Assembly (NCBI RefSeq): GCF_036964665.1
Contig: NZ_JBAMDA010000001.1
Coordinates: 558,001 to 622,000, forward strand
Origin: Nitrobacter sp. NHB1
Lineage (GTDB): Bacteria > Pseudomonadota > Alphaproteobacteria > Rhizobiales > Xanthobacteraceae
Reading direction: 5' to 3'
DNA: 64,000 bases
Shown here in pieces: positions 18,297 to 26,838 of this stretch. The notes below the pieces were generated by a model that was not told the DNA's origin, searched no databases, and saw nothing but the letters and a program-made list of their open reading frames with translations. A program made the position numbers and the translations under genes. Position 1 is the first letter of the stretch. Each line of letters begins with the position of its first letter.

Positions 18297-20537
18297 CTAG
18301 AAATGATATTCTAGTCCGGCGTAGACCGTGCGGCCTGCGGCTGGGAATCCGACTGCATAATCGTACTTGCTGTTGAACAGATTGGTGGCGCGCACATAGC
18401 CGCTGATGCCGTGACCAAAGGATTGGCGGATCCGTGCGTTGACCACCGCATAGTCGGGAAGCGCCTGCCGCACGGCGGCGTTCGATTTCGAACCCACCGA
18501 CTGGTCCATGAAATAGGAGAGGTCGCTCGACACCTGCAAACCGGGATAGGGTTCATAGGCGACCAGCATATCGACAACATGGCGCGGCCGATAGTCGACG
18601 GGCAATCCCGACGACGGATAACGCATGTCGAGATAGGTATAACCAGGCCGGAACGTCAGTGTCGACAGCGGCGAATAGACGCCCGAGACCTGGACGCCGG
18701 AGATAATGACGTCGCGGTTGACGAAGACTTGATTGATCTGGTCGTTGAGGATGAAGTTGCTCACATCGTTGTGGAACGCGCTTGCGCGTAACTGTGCTCT
18801 CGGCGCGATCGTCCAGGCGAGGCCGGCTTCATAGTTGTCCGATTGTTCGGGGCGCAGCGTCGCGTTGCCCTGCTGCGGGTTGAAGAGCTGATCGATAGTC
18901 GGAAAACGAACCTTGCGGGCATAAGTGCCGAAGGCAAGCAGATCCGATGTCAGGTCGTAGCCGACGCTCGCCATCCACTGCGCGCCCGTGTTCGTTGCAT
19001 CAGGCCGCTGAAACCAATGCTGGCTATAACCCATCGTCAAATGCAATCGCGGCAACGGATCGACGCGATATTCGGTAGCGGCCGATGTGGTCGTCAACGC
19101 ATGAGATTCATCCAGGGCACGCCAGCCAAAGGTGTTACCACCGGCGCCGCCGCAGCCAGCACCACCACCACCGCCGCCGCCACCGCCACCAGCACCGCCA
19201 CCGCCACCAGCACCGCCGCCGCCACCAGCACCACCGCCGCCACCAGCAGCACCACCGCCGCCACCACCGCCGCAGCCGGCACCGTTTACCGGGAGAACGA
19301 CATCACGAATCACGCCTGACAGATCGTCCGCTTCCCGGCGGACCGCCACGTTCGACGTGATGTTGCCGAAAGCGCCAAGACCGTAGCGAATCCCGGCCTG
19401 GCCGCCGCTGACCTTGGTGCGGATCATCTCGTCGAATGTTTTGACGGAGGGGCTACTCATGGTCGTGTAGGTGGCGTCGTCGAAGCGTCTGTCGTGGATG
19501 TCGAGTTGATTGAGATAGCCGGTAAAGCGCAGCGCGAACGGACCGCCCGGCTCGTAGGCGGCATCGAATTGCGCCGACTGTCCCTCGATCGAATCGAGCC
19601 GTTCGAAATTCTGTCCTGGGGTAAACGGATTCCCGGATCCTGAAGCGATCGTGTTTGGCGCCAGACCTTGGTAACCCTTCAGGTAGCTGACAGTTGCGCC
19701 AAGCCGCCAATCGCCGACGCGTGCGCCGAAATTGGCGAACAGATTGGACTGCTCATTGTCGCTGTTGGATCGATAACTGCCGTCGGGCAGAAGAAAAGCA
19801 TCGCGGTCCGTGTGGCTGCCACTGACGAAGAAATCATAATCCTCAAAGCCGCCAGACAAGGTGCCGTAGCCGCGATGCGCGCCACCGCCGCCGATCTCGG
19901 TGCCGAGGTCGCCATGAATCCCGTTGGCGCCCTTCTTGGTGATGATGTCGATGACGCCGGCAATCGTTCCTGGCCCATAAAGAACCGAGCTTGGGCCCTG
20001 GATGATTTTGATCTGGTCGATATTCTCGGTCGGGATCAGGGAGGGATCGAATTGGCCGTCGACAGCGGAATTCAGCGGGACACCGTTGAGGAAAATCTGC
20101 GTTTGCCGCGGCGGTAGACCGCGCATCATGATGCGGGGGATGCTCTGGCCGCCACTGGTGACGACCACGCCTGGAACGGCGCGCACCGCTTCGTCGAGAC
20201 TGCGCGCGCCCTTTTGCGCGATCTGCTCCTCGGTGACGGTCGATGTGTTTTCAAACGTCGCCCGGTCGGATGCCCGATCAAGCCCTGACGATGCAAGGTT
20301 GCCCGCCGTCTGGTTGGCCTCATGATCGGTCGCGGCTGGCGCCGGTTTGCGCGCGGCGCGGTTAATGCTCTGACCAGTTGGCGTTGGTTTGCTCGCGGCG
20401 CGATCAGGCGTCTGCCCGGTGACGACGATTGCACCAAGCATATAAGGCTCGGTACGTTTCTGGCTTTCTTCGTCGGCCTTGGCTGGGGCGATCGCAGCCG
20501 ACAACCCCAGGATCGCGGTAACAATGTGCCGTGTCAT
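18297..20537 (-). CDS. TonB-dependent outer-membrane receptor with glycine-repeat insert
   Basis: A 746-residue receptor for energised import across the outer membrane. It has a signal peptide at 1-21, a TonB-box-like IVVTG near residue 37, a Pro/Ala-rich spacer, a plug domain (about 95-210, with VRAVPGVVVTSGGQSIPRIM and QGPSSVLYGPGTIAGVIDII) and a C-terminal beta barrel ending in the aromatic LEYHF typical of outer-membrane proteins. Residues ~419-467 are a low-complexity run of Gly with Ala and Cys, probably in an extracellular loop. The ligand cannot be read from sequence; BtuB/CirA-like receptors are the closest type. The start codon lies nine bases after the stop of the upstream membrane protein gene, so the two are likely translationally coupled. 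Confidence 0.92.
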   Translation of the reverse strand: MTRHIVTAILGLSAAIAPAKADEESQKRTEPYMLGAIVVTGQTPDRAASKPTPTGQSINRAARKPAPAATDHEANQTAGNLASSGLDRASDRATFENTSTVTEEQIAQKGARSLDEAVRAVPGVVVTSGGQSIPRIMMRGLPPRQTQIFLNGVPLNSAVDGQFDPSLIPTENIDQIKIIQGPSSVLYGPGTIAGVIDIITKKGANGIHGDLGTEIGGGGAHRGYGTLSGGFEDYDFFVSGSHTDRDAFLLPDGSYRSNSDNEQSNLFANFGARVGDWRLGATVSYLKGYQGLAPNTIASGSGNPFTPGQNFERLDSIEGQSAQFDAAYEPGGPFALRFTGYLNQLDIHDRRFDDATYTTMSSPSVKTFDEMIRTKVSGGQAGIRYGLGAFGNITSNVAVRREADDLSGVIRDVVLPVNGAGCGGGGGGGAAGGGGGAGGGGGAGGGGGAGGGGGGGGGGAGCGGAGGNTFGWRALDESHALTTTSAATEYRVDPLPRLHLTMGYSQHWFQRPDATNTGAQWMASVGYDLTSDLLAFGTYARKVRFPTIDQLFNPQQGNATLRPEQSDNYEAGLAWTIAPRAQLRASAFHNDVSNFILNDQINQVFVNRDVIISGVQVSGVYSPLSTLTFRPGYTYLDMRYPSSGLPVDYRPRHVVDMLVAYEPYPGLQVSSDLSYFMDQSVGSKSNAAVRQALPDYAVVNARIRQSFGHGISGYVRATNLFNSKYDYAVGFPAAGRTVYAGLEYHF
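19135..19283. repeat. GGN/GCN trinucleotide repeat in the TonB receptor gene
   Basis: On the plus strand the tract is built of CAC/CGC/AGC/GCC-type triplets (CCACCGCCGCCACCAGCA-like units), encoding about 49 residues that are nearly all Gly with Ala and two Cys pairs. Related GAGCGG-encoding triplets occur at both ends. Such tracts expand and contract by slippage in multiples of three, so length variation would not break the frame. Confidence 0.95.
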
Positions 20538-20546
20538 TGTATGGGT

Positions 20547-21086
20547 TCACTTTCGGCGAGCGCGCATCAGCAGGATGGCAGCGAAAGCGCCGCCGGCCAG
20601 GCCGAACAGGAAATGGCTGGACAACGGGAGGAGGGATCCGACGCCACGAAAGCCGGCGCCAAAGGCCAGAATGCTGATGAACTTGGCCGCGTTGGCGGCG
20701 CCGGCGGAAAAGCCGATGCGTAATAGCGAGCTGCGCCACGCCGGGCCGAGTAAGCCGAAAGAATCGATGACCAACCCCGGCACCAGATAGATCAGAACGC
20801 CGTGAGGGCCAATGTTGCCCGCGGCGAAACCGACAACGGCGGCACTGCAGACGGCGGCGCTGGCCGCCCACGGTAGCCCGGTGACGCCGCGCGCGCCTAC
20901 CAATATTGCCATCACGATCAGGCCGCGCCAACCGGGCAGATGCAGCGGCAGTCGTAGCCATGCATCGACTGCCCAGACCAACCCGCCGGCGAGCAGACAG
21001 ATGCCGAAGCCCGTGAAAGCGTCGACCGCCGCATCAGTACTGCCGGAGAATATCCTTTGGGGCGAGCTGCCATTGACATTGGTCAT
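20547..21086 (-). CDS. Polytopic membrane protein, ECF S-component-like topology
   Basis: A 179-residue protein with about five to six hydrophobic segments between residues ~15 and 175 (GICLLAGGLVWAV, GLIVMAILVGARG, AASAAVCSAAVVGFAAGN, VLIYLVPGLVIDSF, FLFGLAGGAFAAILL). Size and topology resemble substrate-binding S components of ECF-type transporters, but I cannot confirm the family and no ECF ATPase or T component is in the window. The start at 21086 (MTNVNGSS) follows AGGAAAA by about six bases and overlaps the end of the upstream gene by 53 bases in another frame. It is the middle gene of a tight three-gene operon ending in the TonB receptor, so inner-membrane passage of the same ligand is the natural hypothesis. 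Confidence 0.7.
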   Translation of the reverse strand: MTNVNGSSPQRIFSGSTDAAVDAFTGFGICLLAGGLVWAVDAWLRLPLHLPGWRGLIVMAILVGARGVTGLPWAASAAVCSAAVVGFAAGNIGPHGVLIYLVPGLVIDSFGLLGPAWRSSLLRIGFSAGAANAAKFISILAFGAGFRGVGSLLPLSSHFLFGLAGGAFAAILLMRARRK

Positions 21087-21771
21087 TGGGTTTTCCTGTT
21101 GGTTCGACGAGGAGAACGGCCCGGCCATCAATCATGACGCCGCGCGGCCATGGGTTGACGCTGATACGATCGGACGCGTCCACCGGTTCGCCGCTATGGA
21201 CCTGGCGAATGGCATCGATCCCGGAGTGAGTCAGAAGATGGGCGCCTGTGACAATGCCGCGGGTTTCGCGCAGGCCCGGTCGCCAGGCGATACGACCGTC
21301 GCGGCCGCTCTTGCGCAGGCCGACTGCGGCAAGCGCGCCGATCACGCCGCCATGATCGCCGGTTAGTCCTTCGAGAAACAGCCCCTCGCGTCGCGTCAGA
21401 TCTCGGGCCTGGTCCCGGGTGAGGATTTCCTTTTTTGCTTTGAAGCCGAAATCCTCGACAACAGGCGGCACGTTGGACCAAGCCGCGATGCACAAGCCGG
21501 CATCGGATCCGACGGCGCTGTGCTCCAGCAGATAGGCCCGGCACATATCCGCCAAGGCGGACGTGTCATCTGACGGAACTTCAACCCGCAGACAAAGCGA
21601 ACTGTTGTGCGACGTGTAGGGAATGCGTCGATCGAAAAGCAACTGATGGCGGGTAATCTCGTGGACCCGTGCTGTCCCCGAAGAGGCAATCAACGCGCCC
21701 AGCTGTCGCGAGAGATAGCCCGTCCCGTGGCTTTCGAGATTATCGGTATCGTCGATGCCAATGAGAATCAT
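21034..21771 (-). CDS. TiaS-like protein (kinase-like N-terminal domain of tRNA agmatidine synthase)
   Basis: A 245-residue soluble protein beginning MILIGIDDTDN, followed by HGTGYLSRQLGAL. The GIDDTD...GTG motif is the nucleotide-binding and catalytic signature of archaeal TiaS (COG1571 as I recall it), which modifies C34 of tRNA-Ile2. Archaeal TiaS is longer and has C-terminal OB-fold and zinc-ribbon domains; none is visible here. Bacteria use TilS for that tRNA, so this stand-alone protein probably phosphorylates or adenylates something else. It is the first gene of an operon with a polytopic membrane protein and a TonB receptor, which suggests a role tied to the imported ligand. The start at 21771 was chosen because the family motif begins immediately after it; the 44 upstream codons cross the AT-rich promoter region. 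Confidence 0.75.
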   Translation of the reverse strand: MILIGIDDTDNLESHGTGYLSRQLGALIASSGTARVHEITRHQLLFDRRIPYTSHNSSLCLRVEVPSDDTSALADMCRAYLLEHSAVGSDAGLCIAAWSNVPPVVEDFGFKAKKEILTRDQARDLTRREGLFLEGLTGDHGGVIGALAAVGLRKSGRDGRIAWRPGLRETRGIVTGAHLLTHSGIDAIRQVHSGEPVDASDRISVNPWPRGVMIDGRAVLLVEPTGKPNDQCQWQLAPKDILRQY

Positions 21772-21837
21772 TCGCCAGCTTTGATGCGCGGACAACTCGA
21801 TCAAAATGTTGCGCTCCAAATAATAAAGTATCCGATT

Positions 21838-21880
21838 CATTATATCTGAGTGTATATATAGCTGTGTATATATAACGTGT
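21838..21880 (-). promoter_or_regulatory. AT-rich repeat upstream of the TiaS-like operon, possible Mo-box-like operator
   Basis: Two TGTATATATA-like direct repeats (21851-21860 and 21864-21873) lie about 80-105 bases before the operon start. Read on the minus strand the site is CGTTATATA, eight bases, then TATATATACAC. The first half equals the CGTTATATA half-site I associate with ModE (molybdate) operators; the second half is imperfect. The sequence is far more AT-rich than its surroundings. Assignment to ModE is speculative; it may simply be the promoter. Confidence 0.35.
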
Positions 21881-21963
21881 CCAGAGAATTTGACCGCGAA
21901 CAACCGGCTCCAATTTCCGCCACGCCGAAAAGCAATATCGCAAAGACCGCTCTCCCGCAGGGG

Positions 21964-22325
21964 AGCCTTTGTTGACCTTCAAGCGCGGCGCGCTGGTGCA
22001 TTTCGCGCTGGCCGTATCCATGACCACGCGGCTGCAAGATGGCCGCACTCGTTTCCTGCCATTCAATCGTGGTCGTGACGGCGGAGCGGGCAACCCCGAC
22101 GTGGATGGCGAGTTTCGCGTCGCCTATCTCTATCGCTCCAGTGCTTGCGCACCTGGGGCGGGAGAAAATGGCCTCGCCCCATGTTGCTCGACATCATCGG
22201 GCGTGACCCCAAATTGAGCGGGCGGCGCGGCCAGCGTAAGGGAGCCCGCTATGCCAATCTTCACCCCACCGCCATCGGTCAGAAGGTCGAGATCGTCGTT
22301 GAGCATTTCCGTCGCCACGTCGCCA
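21964..22325 (+). pseudogene. hsdR: Type I restriction endonuclease subunit R (hsdR) remnant
   Basis: The readable fragment LTFKRGALVHFA is followed by MTTRLQDGRTRFLPFNRG and AGNP, which belongs to the region after the nuclease domain of HsdR. About 45 codons later, a piece reading NLHPTAIGQKVEIVVEHFRRHVA matches the distal helicase region of the same protein. Several hundred codons that should lie between the pieces are absent, and the frame changes between them, so this is an internally deleted fossil. No hsdM or hsdS is nearby. The distal end fuses directly into fic sequence. Confidence 0.75.
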
Positions 22326-22610
22326 AACGACCCCGTCCTGAAAGCCGGAATCGCGCATCTATGGTTTGTCACCATTCACCCTTTCGATGACGGCAACGGA
22401 CGCATCGCCCCGCCATTGCCGACCTTGCGCTGGCGCGCGCGGAGGGAACCGCGCAGCGTTTCTACAGCATGTCCGCGCAAATCCGCACCGAGCGCAAAGT
22501 CTATTACGACATGGTGGAGTCGACGCAGAAGGGCGACCTCGACATCGCGTCCTGGCTGCTGTGGTTCATCGGCTGCCTTGATCGTGCATTCGACGGAGCC
22601 GAAACCATAT
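22326..22610 (+). pseudogene. Fic-domain protein fragment, frameshifted
   Basis: Starts at NDPVLKAGIAHLWFVTIHPFDDGNGRIA: the Fic catalytic motif HPFxDGNGR is intact (about 22374-22400). One base appears to be lost near 22408, after which the continuation ADLALARAEGTAQRFYSMSAQ ... DMVESTQKGDLDIASWLLWF is readable in another frame. The N-terminal part with the inhibitory or substrate-flap region is missing because the fragment is joined to hsdR debris. Fic enzymes AMPylate proteins; this copy cannot make an intact enzyme. Confidence 0.82.
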
Positions 22611-22664
22611 TTGACGCGTTTTCTTCACGCGAACCGGTATCCACTTCGCTCGAAAACGCTATAA
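22611..22664. repeat. Dispersed Rhizobiales intergenic repeat
   Basis: A 54-bp sequence containing GAACCGGTATCCACTTCGC, with flanking inverted arms GCGTTTTC and GAAAACGC. I recognise this sequence as a repeat found between genes in Bradyrhizobium-like genomes. It lies just downstream of the fic fragment and just before the next gene's ribosome binding site. Confidence 0.6.
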
Positions 22665-22689
22665 GCAGGACACTCTCGGGGAATCGGTC

Positions 22690-23868
22690 ATGGCGTCGTC
22701 GGCGGAATTCGATATCATTGTCTACGGTGCAAGCGGGTTCACCGGCCGGCTCGTCGCGGAATATCTTGCCGCCGAATATCGCGGCGGTGATCTGAAGTGG
22801 GCCATTGCCGGACGCAGTCTCGACAAGCTCGCGTCGGTGCGCGACGCCATCGGCGCGCCGCACGACTTGACGCTGATCGCCGCGGATGCCGTCGATCCCG
22901 CGTCGCTCGAAGCCATGGTTGGCCGCACGGCGTCGGTGCTGAGCACGGTCGGACCCTATCAACTCTATGGTTCCGGTCTGGTCGCGGCCTGCGCGGCCAG
23001 CGGGACCGACTATCTCGACCTCTGCGGCGAGCCGATATGGATGCGGCAGATGATTGACGCGCACGAGGCGGAGGCGCGCAAGAGCGGCGCGCGGATCGTG
23101 TTCTCGTGTGGCTACGATTCGCTGCCGTTCGAACTCGGCGTGTTCTTTCTTCAGCAGGCCGCGAAACAGCAACTCGGATCGCGCGTCGCGCGGGTCAAGG
23201 GCCGCGTGCGCAAGATGAAGGGCACGTTTTCCGGCGGCACCGCCGCGAGCATGAAGGCAATCTTCGCCGCGGCCGCCAACGATCCGACTCTGTTGCCGAA
23301 ACTGCGCGATCCCTTCGTGCTGACGCCGGGTTTCGAAGGGCCGAAGCAGCCGCCGGGCAACAAGCCGCTGTTCGACGAGGACATCGGGATGTGGCTGGCG
23401 CCGTTCGTGATGGCGAACATCAACACCCGCAACGTACACCGGTCCAACTTTTTGCTCGAGTTTCCCTACAGCCGGGATTTCGTCTACGACGAGATGATGG
23501 TCGCAGGGCCGAAGGAGACCGGCGAGGCGACCGCGAAAGCCATCATTGCCGCCAACAACAAGCTCGGCGCGCAGGGCGGTCCGAAACCGGGCGAGGGACC
23601 GTCGAAGGAGGAGCGCGAGAGCGGACATTACGATCTTCTCTTCGTCGGCATCGGACCCGACGGGCGGCAGGTGAAGGCCGTGGTAACCGGCGACCGCGAT
23701 CCGGGCTACGGATCGACCTCCAAAATGATCGCAGAATGTGCGATCTGCCTGCGGCGCGACACACCGGACGTTGCGGGCGGTTTCTGGACGCCGGGCGCTG
23801 CGATGAAGGACGCGCTGATTAAACGTCTCGTCGATCGCGCGGGGCTGACGTTCACGATCGAGCCATAG
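22690..23868 (+). CDS. Saccharopine dehydrogenase-like NAD(P)-binding protein (trans-acting enoyl reductase type)
   Basis: A 392-residue protein with an N-terminal Rossmann fold: FDIIVYGASGFTGRLVAEYL holds the GxxGxxG-type dinucleotide-binding loop. VLSTVGPYQLYGSGLVAACAASGTDYLDLCGE is the classic conserved stretch of this saccharopine dehydrogenase-like group, which includes mycobacterial trans-acting enoyl reductases and eukaryotic SCCPDH. True lysine-pathway activity is unlikely from the family subgroup; the substrate is probably lipid-like, but that is inference. GGGGA seven bases before the ATG supports the start. It is a single gene, convergent with the exopolysaccharide cluster. Confidence 0.85.
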   Translation: MASSAEFDIIVYGASGFTGRLVAEYLAAEYRGGDLKWAIAGRSLDKLASVRDAIGAPHDLTLIAADAVDPASLEAMVGRTASVLSTVGPYQLYGSGLVAACAASGTDYLDLCGEPIWMRQMIDAHEAEARKSGARIVFSCGYDSLPFELGVFFLQQAAKQQLGSRVARVKGRVRKMKGTFSGGTAASMKAIFAAAANDPTLLPKLRDPFVLTPGFEGPKQPPGNKPLFDEDIGMWLAPFVMANINTRNVHRSNFLLEFPYSRDFVYDEMMVAGPKETGEATAKAIIAANNKLGAQGGPKPGEGPSKEERESGHYDLLFVGIGPDGRQVKAVVTGDRDPGYGSTSKMIAECAICLRRDTPDVAGGFWTPGAAMKDALIKRLVDRAGLTFTIEP

Positions 23869-23882
23869 AATTTTTGCCAGCT

Positions 23883-25148
23883 CTATTGCGGCGCATGTTG
23901 GACGGTAGCCTGCCGGGCGTCGGCCATGTACTGGTGGGATGCCGCGAACATGCCCCACATCGTGCCGAGCATCAGCCAGAAATGACGCCAGTGATCGGTG
24001 TCGATGATGAAACTCTCGCCGACGGTTCCCAGAAACGCCGCGAAGATCGCCAGGTAAGTCCGTTGCCAGGGAACCCGGACGAAAATGTAACGAAAACCCA
24101 GAATCACGGTGGTGAAGATCAGCGCGGGATAGCAGATGCCCGAAATCCATCCGCCGGACATGAAGGCATTCAGATATGAGTTGTGGGTGTCTTCCGGGAA
24201 GAACCGCGTGAACTGTAGCGGACCGATGCCCAGCGGCACGTCCAGTGCCATCTGGAACCCCAGAATATACCGGCCGAAGCGGCCGAAGCGGCCTTCGTCG
24301 TAGCTCTGGTCGAAACTCGCGCGCTGCTTGAACAGGCTGTCGATCGAATTGAACGACAGCAGGATCGCCAGCAGCAGCGCAATCGCCGCAGTCGCGATCA
24401 CCGCCGTCGTGACCAGGCGCGACCGTTGTTTCGTTGACGGACTGGTCAGGAACATCAGGGCCAGCATGAAAGCCGATGTCAGCACGAACTGGCCCCAGGC
24501 CGCGCGCGAGAAGGCCAGCAGCAATGCAAGGCTGATGATACCGAGCACGATGGCGCTGCGAACAGTCTTTCCAAAACCATCCGTGACGACGCTTTGCAGC
24601 ACGAACAGCGCCGGCAGGATCAGGAACGCGGAGAGCACGTTCGGATCCTTGAAGGTGCCGCGCGCGCGGCCATAGAGCGTCAGCAGGTCGTGTTCGCCCG
24701 GCACCAGATGGAAATAGCCCGCGATGCCGGCCACCGACGCGATCACCGCACCGAAGATCAGGCCGCGCCGCAGCAGTTCGAGCCGTGCCGCCGTATCCTC
24801 CGAAAACACCAGCGCGAAGAAGATGACCGTCACTGCCATGTACCAGGAGGTCATGATCCAGTTCACGATCGGCGTCTTGTCCATCAGGTATACAGCGCAG
24901 ATCGTGTAGCCGATGTTGACGAGAAACAGCAGCATGAGCAGCGGAACGAATGCCAGCCGCATCCGCAGGCCCGTCGCGAAGAACACGATTATCGCCGCCA
25001 GGGTCACAAATTCGTATGGGCTGGGTTCGATGTAGACGATCGCGCCGCCGGCCCCGACCAGCCACAACAGCGAGCGCTGGAGCGCGGCAACGCCCGGCAT
25101 CGGCGTCAATTGCGGAAGCGAACTGTCAACCGCTGCGGGGTACGCCAT
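23883..25148 (-). CDS. O-antigen ligase/polymerase-like membrane protein (Wzy_C family)
   Basis: A 421-residue protein with about ten to twelve membrane segments. The hallmark large periplasmic loop is visible around residues 265-310 (FGRFGRYILGFQMALDVPLGIGPLQF, then FFPEDTHNSYLN); the HNxYL motif is typical of the O-antigen ligase/Wzy_C domain. It probably polymerises or ligates lipid-linked repeat units on the periplasmic side. The start at 25148 (MAYPAAVD) is preferred over an upstream codon eight positions earlier. It is the last gene of the minus-strand exopolysaccharide run, 34 bases after the sugar-phosphate transferase gene. Confidence 0.85.
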   Translation of the reverse strand: MAYPAAVDSSLPQLTPMPGVAALQRSLLWLVGAGGAIVYIEPSPYEFVTLAAIIVFFATGLRMRLAFVPLLMLLFLVNIGYTICAVYLMDKTPIVNWIMTSWYMAVTVIFFALVFSEDTAARLELLRRGLIFGAVIASVAGIAGYFHLVPGEHDLLTLYGRARGTFKDPNVLSAFLILPALFVLQSVVTDGFGKTVRSAIVLGIISLALLLAFSRAAWGQFVLTSAFMLALMFLTSPSTKQRSRLVTTAVIATAAIALLLAILLSFNSIDSLFKQRASFDQSYDEGRFGRFGRYILGFQMALDVPLGIGPLQFTRFFPEDTHNSYLNAFMSGGWISGICYPALIFTTVILGFRYIFVRVPWQRTYLAIFAAFLGTVGESFIIDTDHWRHFWLMLGTMWGMFAASHQYMADARQATVQHAPQ

Positions 25149-25182
25149 TACACTCTCGCAAACTCGATGCACGAGGATCGGA

Positions 25183-26715
25183 TCAATAAGCGTTGTCTGA
25201 TTTCAGGAGGGCCAGCGGAGTTTTGAGCAGAATGTAGAGATCGAACAGCACCGACCAGTTCTCGATGTAATAGAGATCGAACTCGACGCGCTTCTGGATC
25301 TTTTCCTCGTTGTCGATCTCGCCGCGCCAGCCGTTGACCTGCGCCCAGCCGGTGATGCCGGGCTTGACGCGGTGGCGCGCGAAATAGCCGTCCACGGCAT
25401 CGTCGAACAGGCGGCTTTGCAGTTTACCCTGAATAGCGTGAGGGCGCGGTCCGACGAGGGACAGGTTGCCCTTGAAGACGACGTTGAAGAGTTGCGGCAG
25501 CTCGTCGAGGCTTGCCTTGCGGATGATGCGTCCGACACGGGTGACGCGACAGTCGTTCCTGGTCACGACCTTCGTGGCCAGCGGATCGGCCTGATCGTGA
25601 AACAGCGAGCGGAACTTGAAGACGTCGATACGTTCGTTGTTGAAGCCGAAGCGTTTCTGCCGGAATAGCACCGGACCAGGGCTGTCGAGCTTGACCGCGA
25701 GTGCGACCAGCGCCATCACGGGTGAGACCAGCAGCAGGATGAAAGCGCCGACTGTTCTGTCGAACAGCCATTTCAGCACCAGATCCCAGTCGGTGATCGG
25801 AGCCTCGAAGACATCGAGCATCGGGACTTCGCCGAGATAGGAATAGGCGCGGGGGCGGAAGCGAAGCTTGTTGGTGTGCGCGGACAACCGGATATCAACC
25901 GGCAGCACCCACAGCTTCTTCAGCATCTGAAGGATGCGGGTTTCCGCCGAGATCGGCAGCGCGAACAGCACGAGATCGAGCCGGGTGCGCCGCGCGAATT
26001 CGAGCACGTCGTCGACCTTGCCGAGTTTCGGGCTTCCGGCGCAGGTGTCGAGCGCGCGCGAGTCGTTGCGGTCGTCGAACACGCCGAGAATCTCGATGTC
26101 GGAGTCATCCTGCGCTCTCAACGCGTTGATGAGATTTTCTCCGTTCTCGTCCGAACCGACGATGACGGTGCGGCGATCGAGCCGGCCGTCGCGCGCCCAG
26201 CGGCGGATGACGGCGCGCAGCAAGAGCCGCCCGGCAATCAGGCCGGCCAGACCGACAAAGAAGAACGAGGCGAGCCAGAGCCGCGAGACGGCATCGCCAA
26301 GCTTGACGAAGAACGAGATGCCGATGAACAGCAGGAAAACGAACGCCCAGGACGAGATCATCCGCCCCATCTGCCGCAACTGGCCGCGGAATACCTGGAT
26401 GTCGTAGATATCGGCGGCCTGGAAACAGACGACCGCGGCGGCGGCCACGGCAAGGATCGCCTCGATATAGCGCCAGTTGAAGCCATCGATGCGGGCGGCG
26501 TATCCGAGGTAGAGCGCGACGCCGATCAGGCTCAGCAGCACGAAATCGGCGGCACGGACGACGCCGGTGATGACGACGGGCGAATAGGCCGGCCGCACCC
26601 TCTGATTGGTGACCGCAAGCGCCGCGGGTGACAGCCGCCGGCGGCGCTCCACGGGTACCGCAGGGCCACCGTTCGCCGCCGCATCGGTCCTCGAGCGCGC
26701 GCTGATAGGGTCCAT
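25183..26715 (-). CDS. Undecaprenyl-phosphate sugar phosphotransferase (WcaJ/ExoY-type initiating transferase)
   Basis: A 510-residue membrane enzyme that would start repeat-unit assembly by moving a hexose-1-phosphate onto undecaprenyl phosphate. The N-terminal half has four to five membrane segments and a CoA-binding-like Rossmann domain ([18 protein letters not shown]). The C-terminal catalytic domain shows all family blocks: [62 protein letters not shown] and [16 protein letters not shown]. It matches full-length polyisoprenyl glycosylphosphotransferases. The ATG at 26715 follows GAGG closely; a TTG nine codons upstream is possible. Confidence 0.93.
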   Translation of the reverse strand: MDPISARSRTDAAANGGPAVPVERRRRLSPAALAVTNQRVRPAYSPVVITGVVRAADFVLLSLIGVALYLGYAARIDGFNWRYIEAILAVAAAAVVCFQAADIYDIQVFRGQLRQMGRMISSWAFVFLLFIGISFFVKLGDAVSRLWLASFFFVGLAGLIAGRLLLRAVIRRWARDGRLDRRTVIVGSDENGENLINALRAQDDSDIEILGVFDDRNDSRALDTCAGSPKLGKVDDVLEFARRTRLDLVLFALPISAETRILQMLKKLWVLPVDIRLSAHTNKLRFRPRAYSYLGEVPMLDVFEAPITDWDLVLKWLFDRTVGAFILLLVSPVMALVALAVKLDSPGPVLFRQKRFGFNNERIDVFKFRSLFHDQADPLATKVVTRNDCRVTRVGRIIRKASLDELPQLFNVVFKGNLSLVGPRPHAIQGKLQSRLFDDAVDGYFARHRVKPGITGWAQVNGWRGEIDNEEKIQKRVEFDLYYIENWSVLFDLYILLKTPLALLKSDNAY

Positions 26716-26838
26716 GTCCTCAAGTCCACATCTGCGCCGCAACGACAGGATGCGGCGCCGGGCAACCGCCCTCCGGTGCGGTTTAGGGACTCAATCGGGA
26801 AGATTTGGTTGCTCAGAACGTGAAGCAGTTCAAGATAG

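Noticed and set aside
22504-25065. 853-residue minus-strand frame spanning the fic fragment to the polymerase gene
   Set aside because: It crosses two confirmed genes in other frames and contains no recognisable domain, so it is a GC-rich shadow frame.
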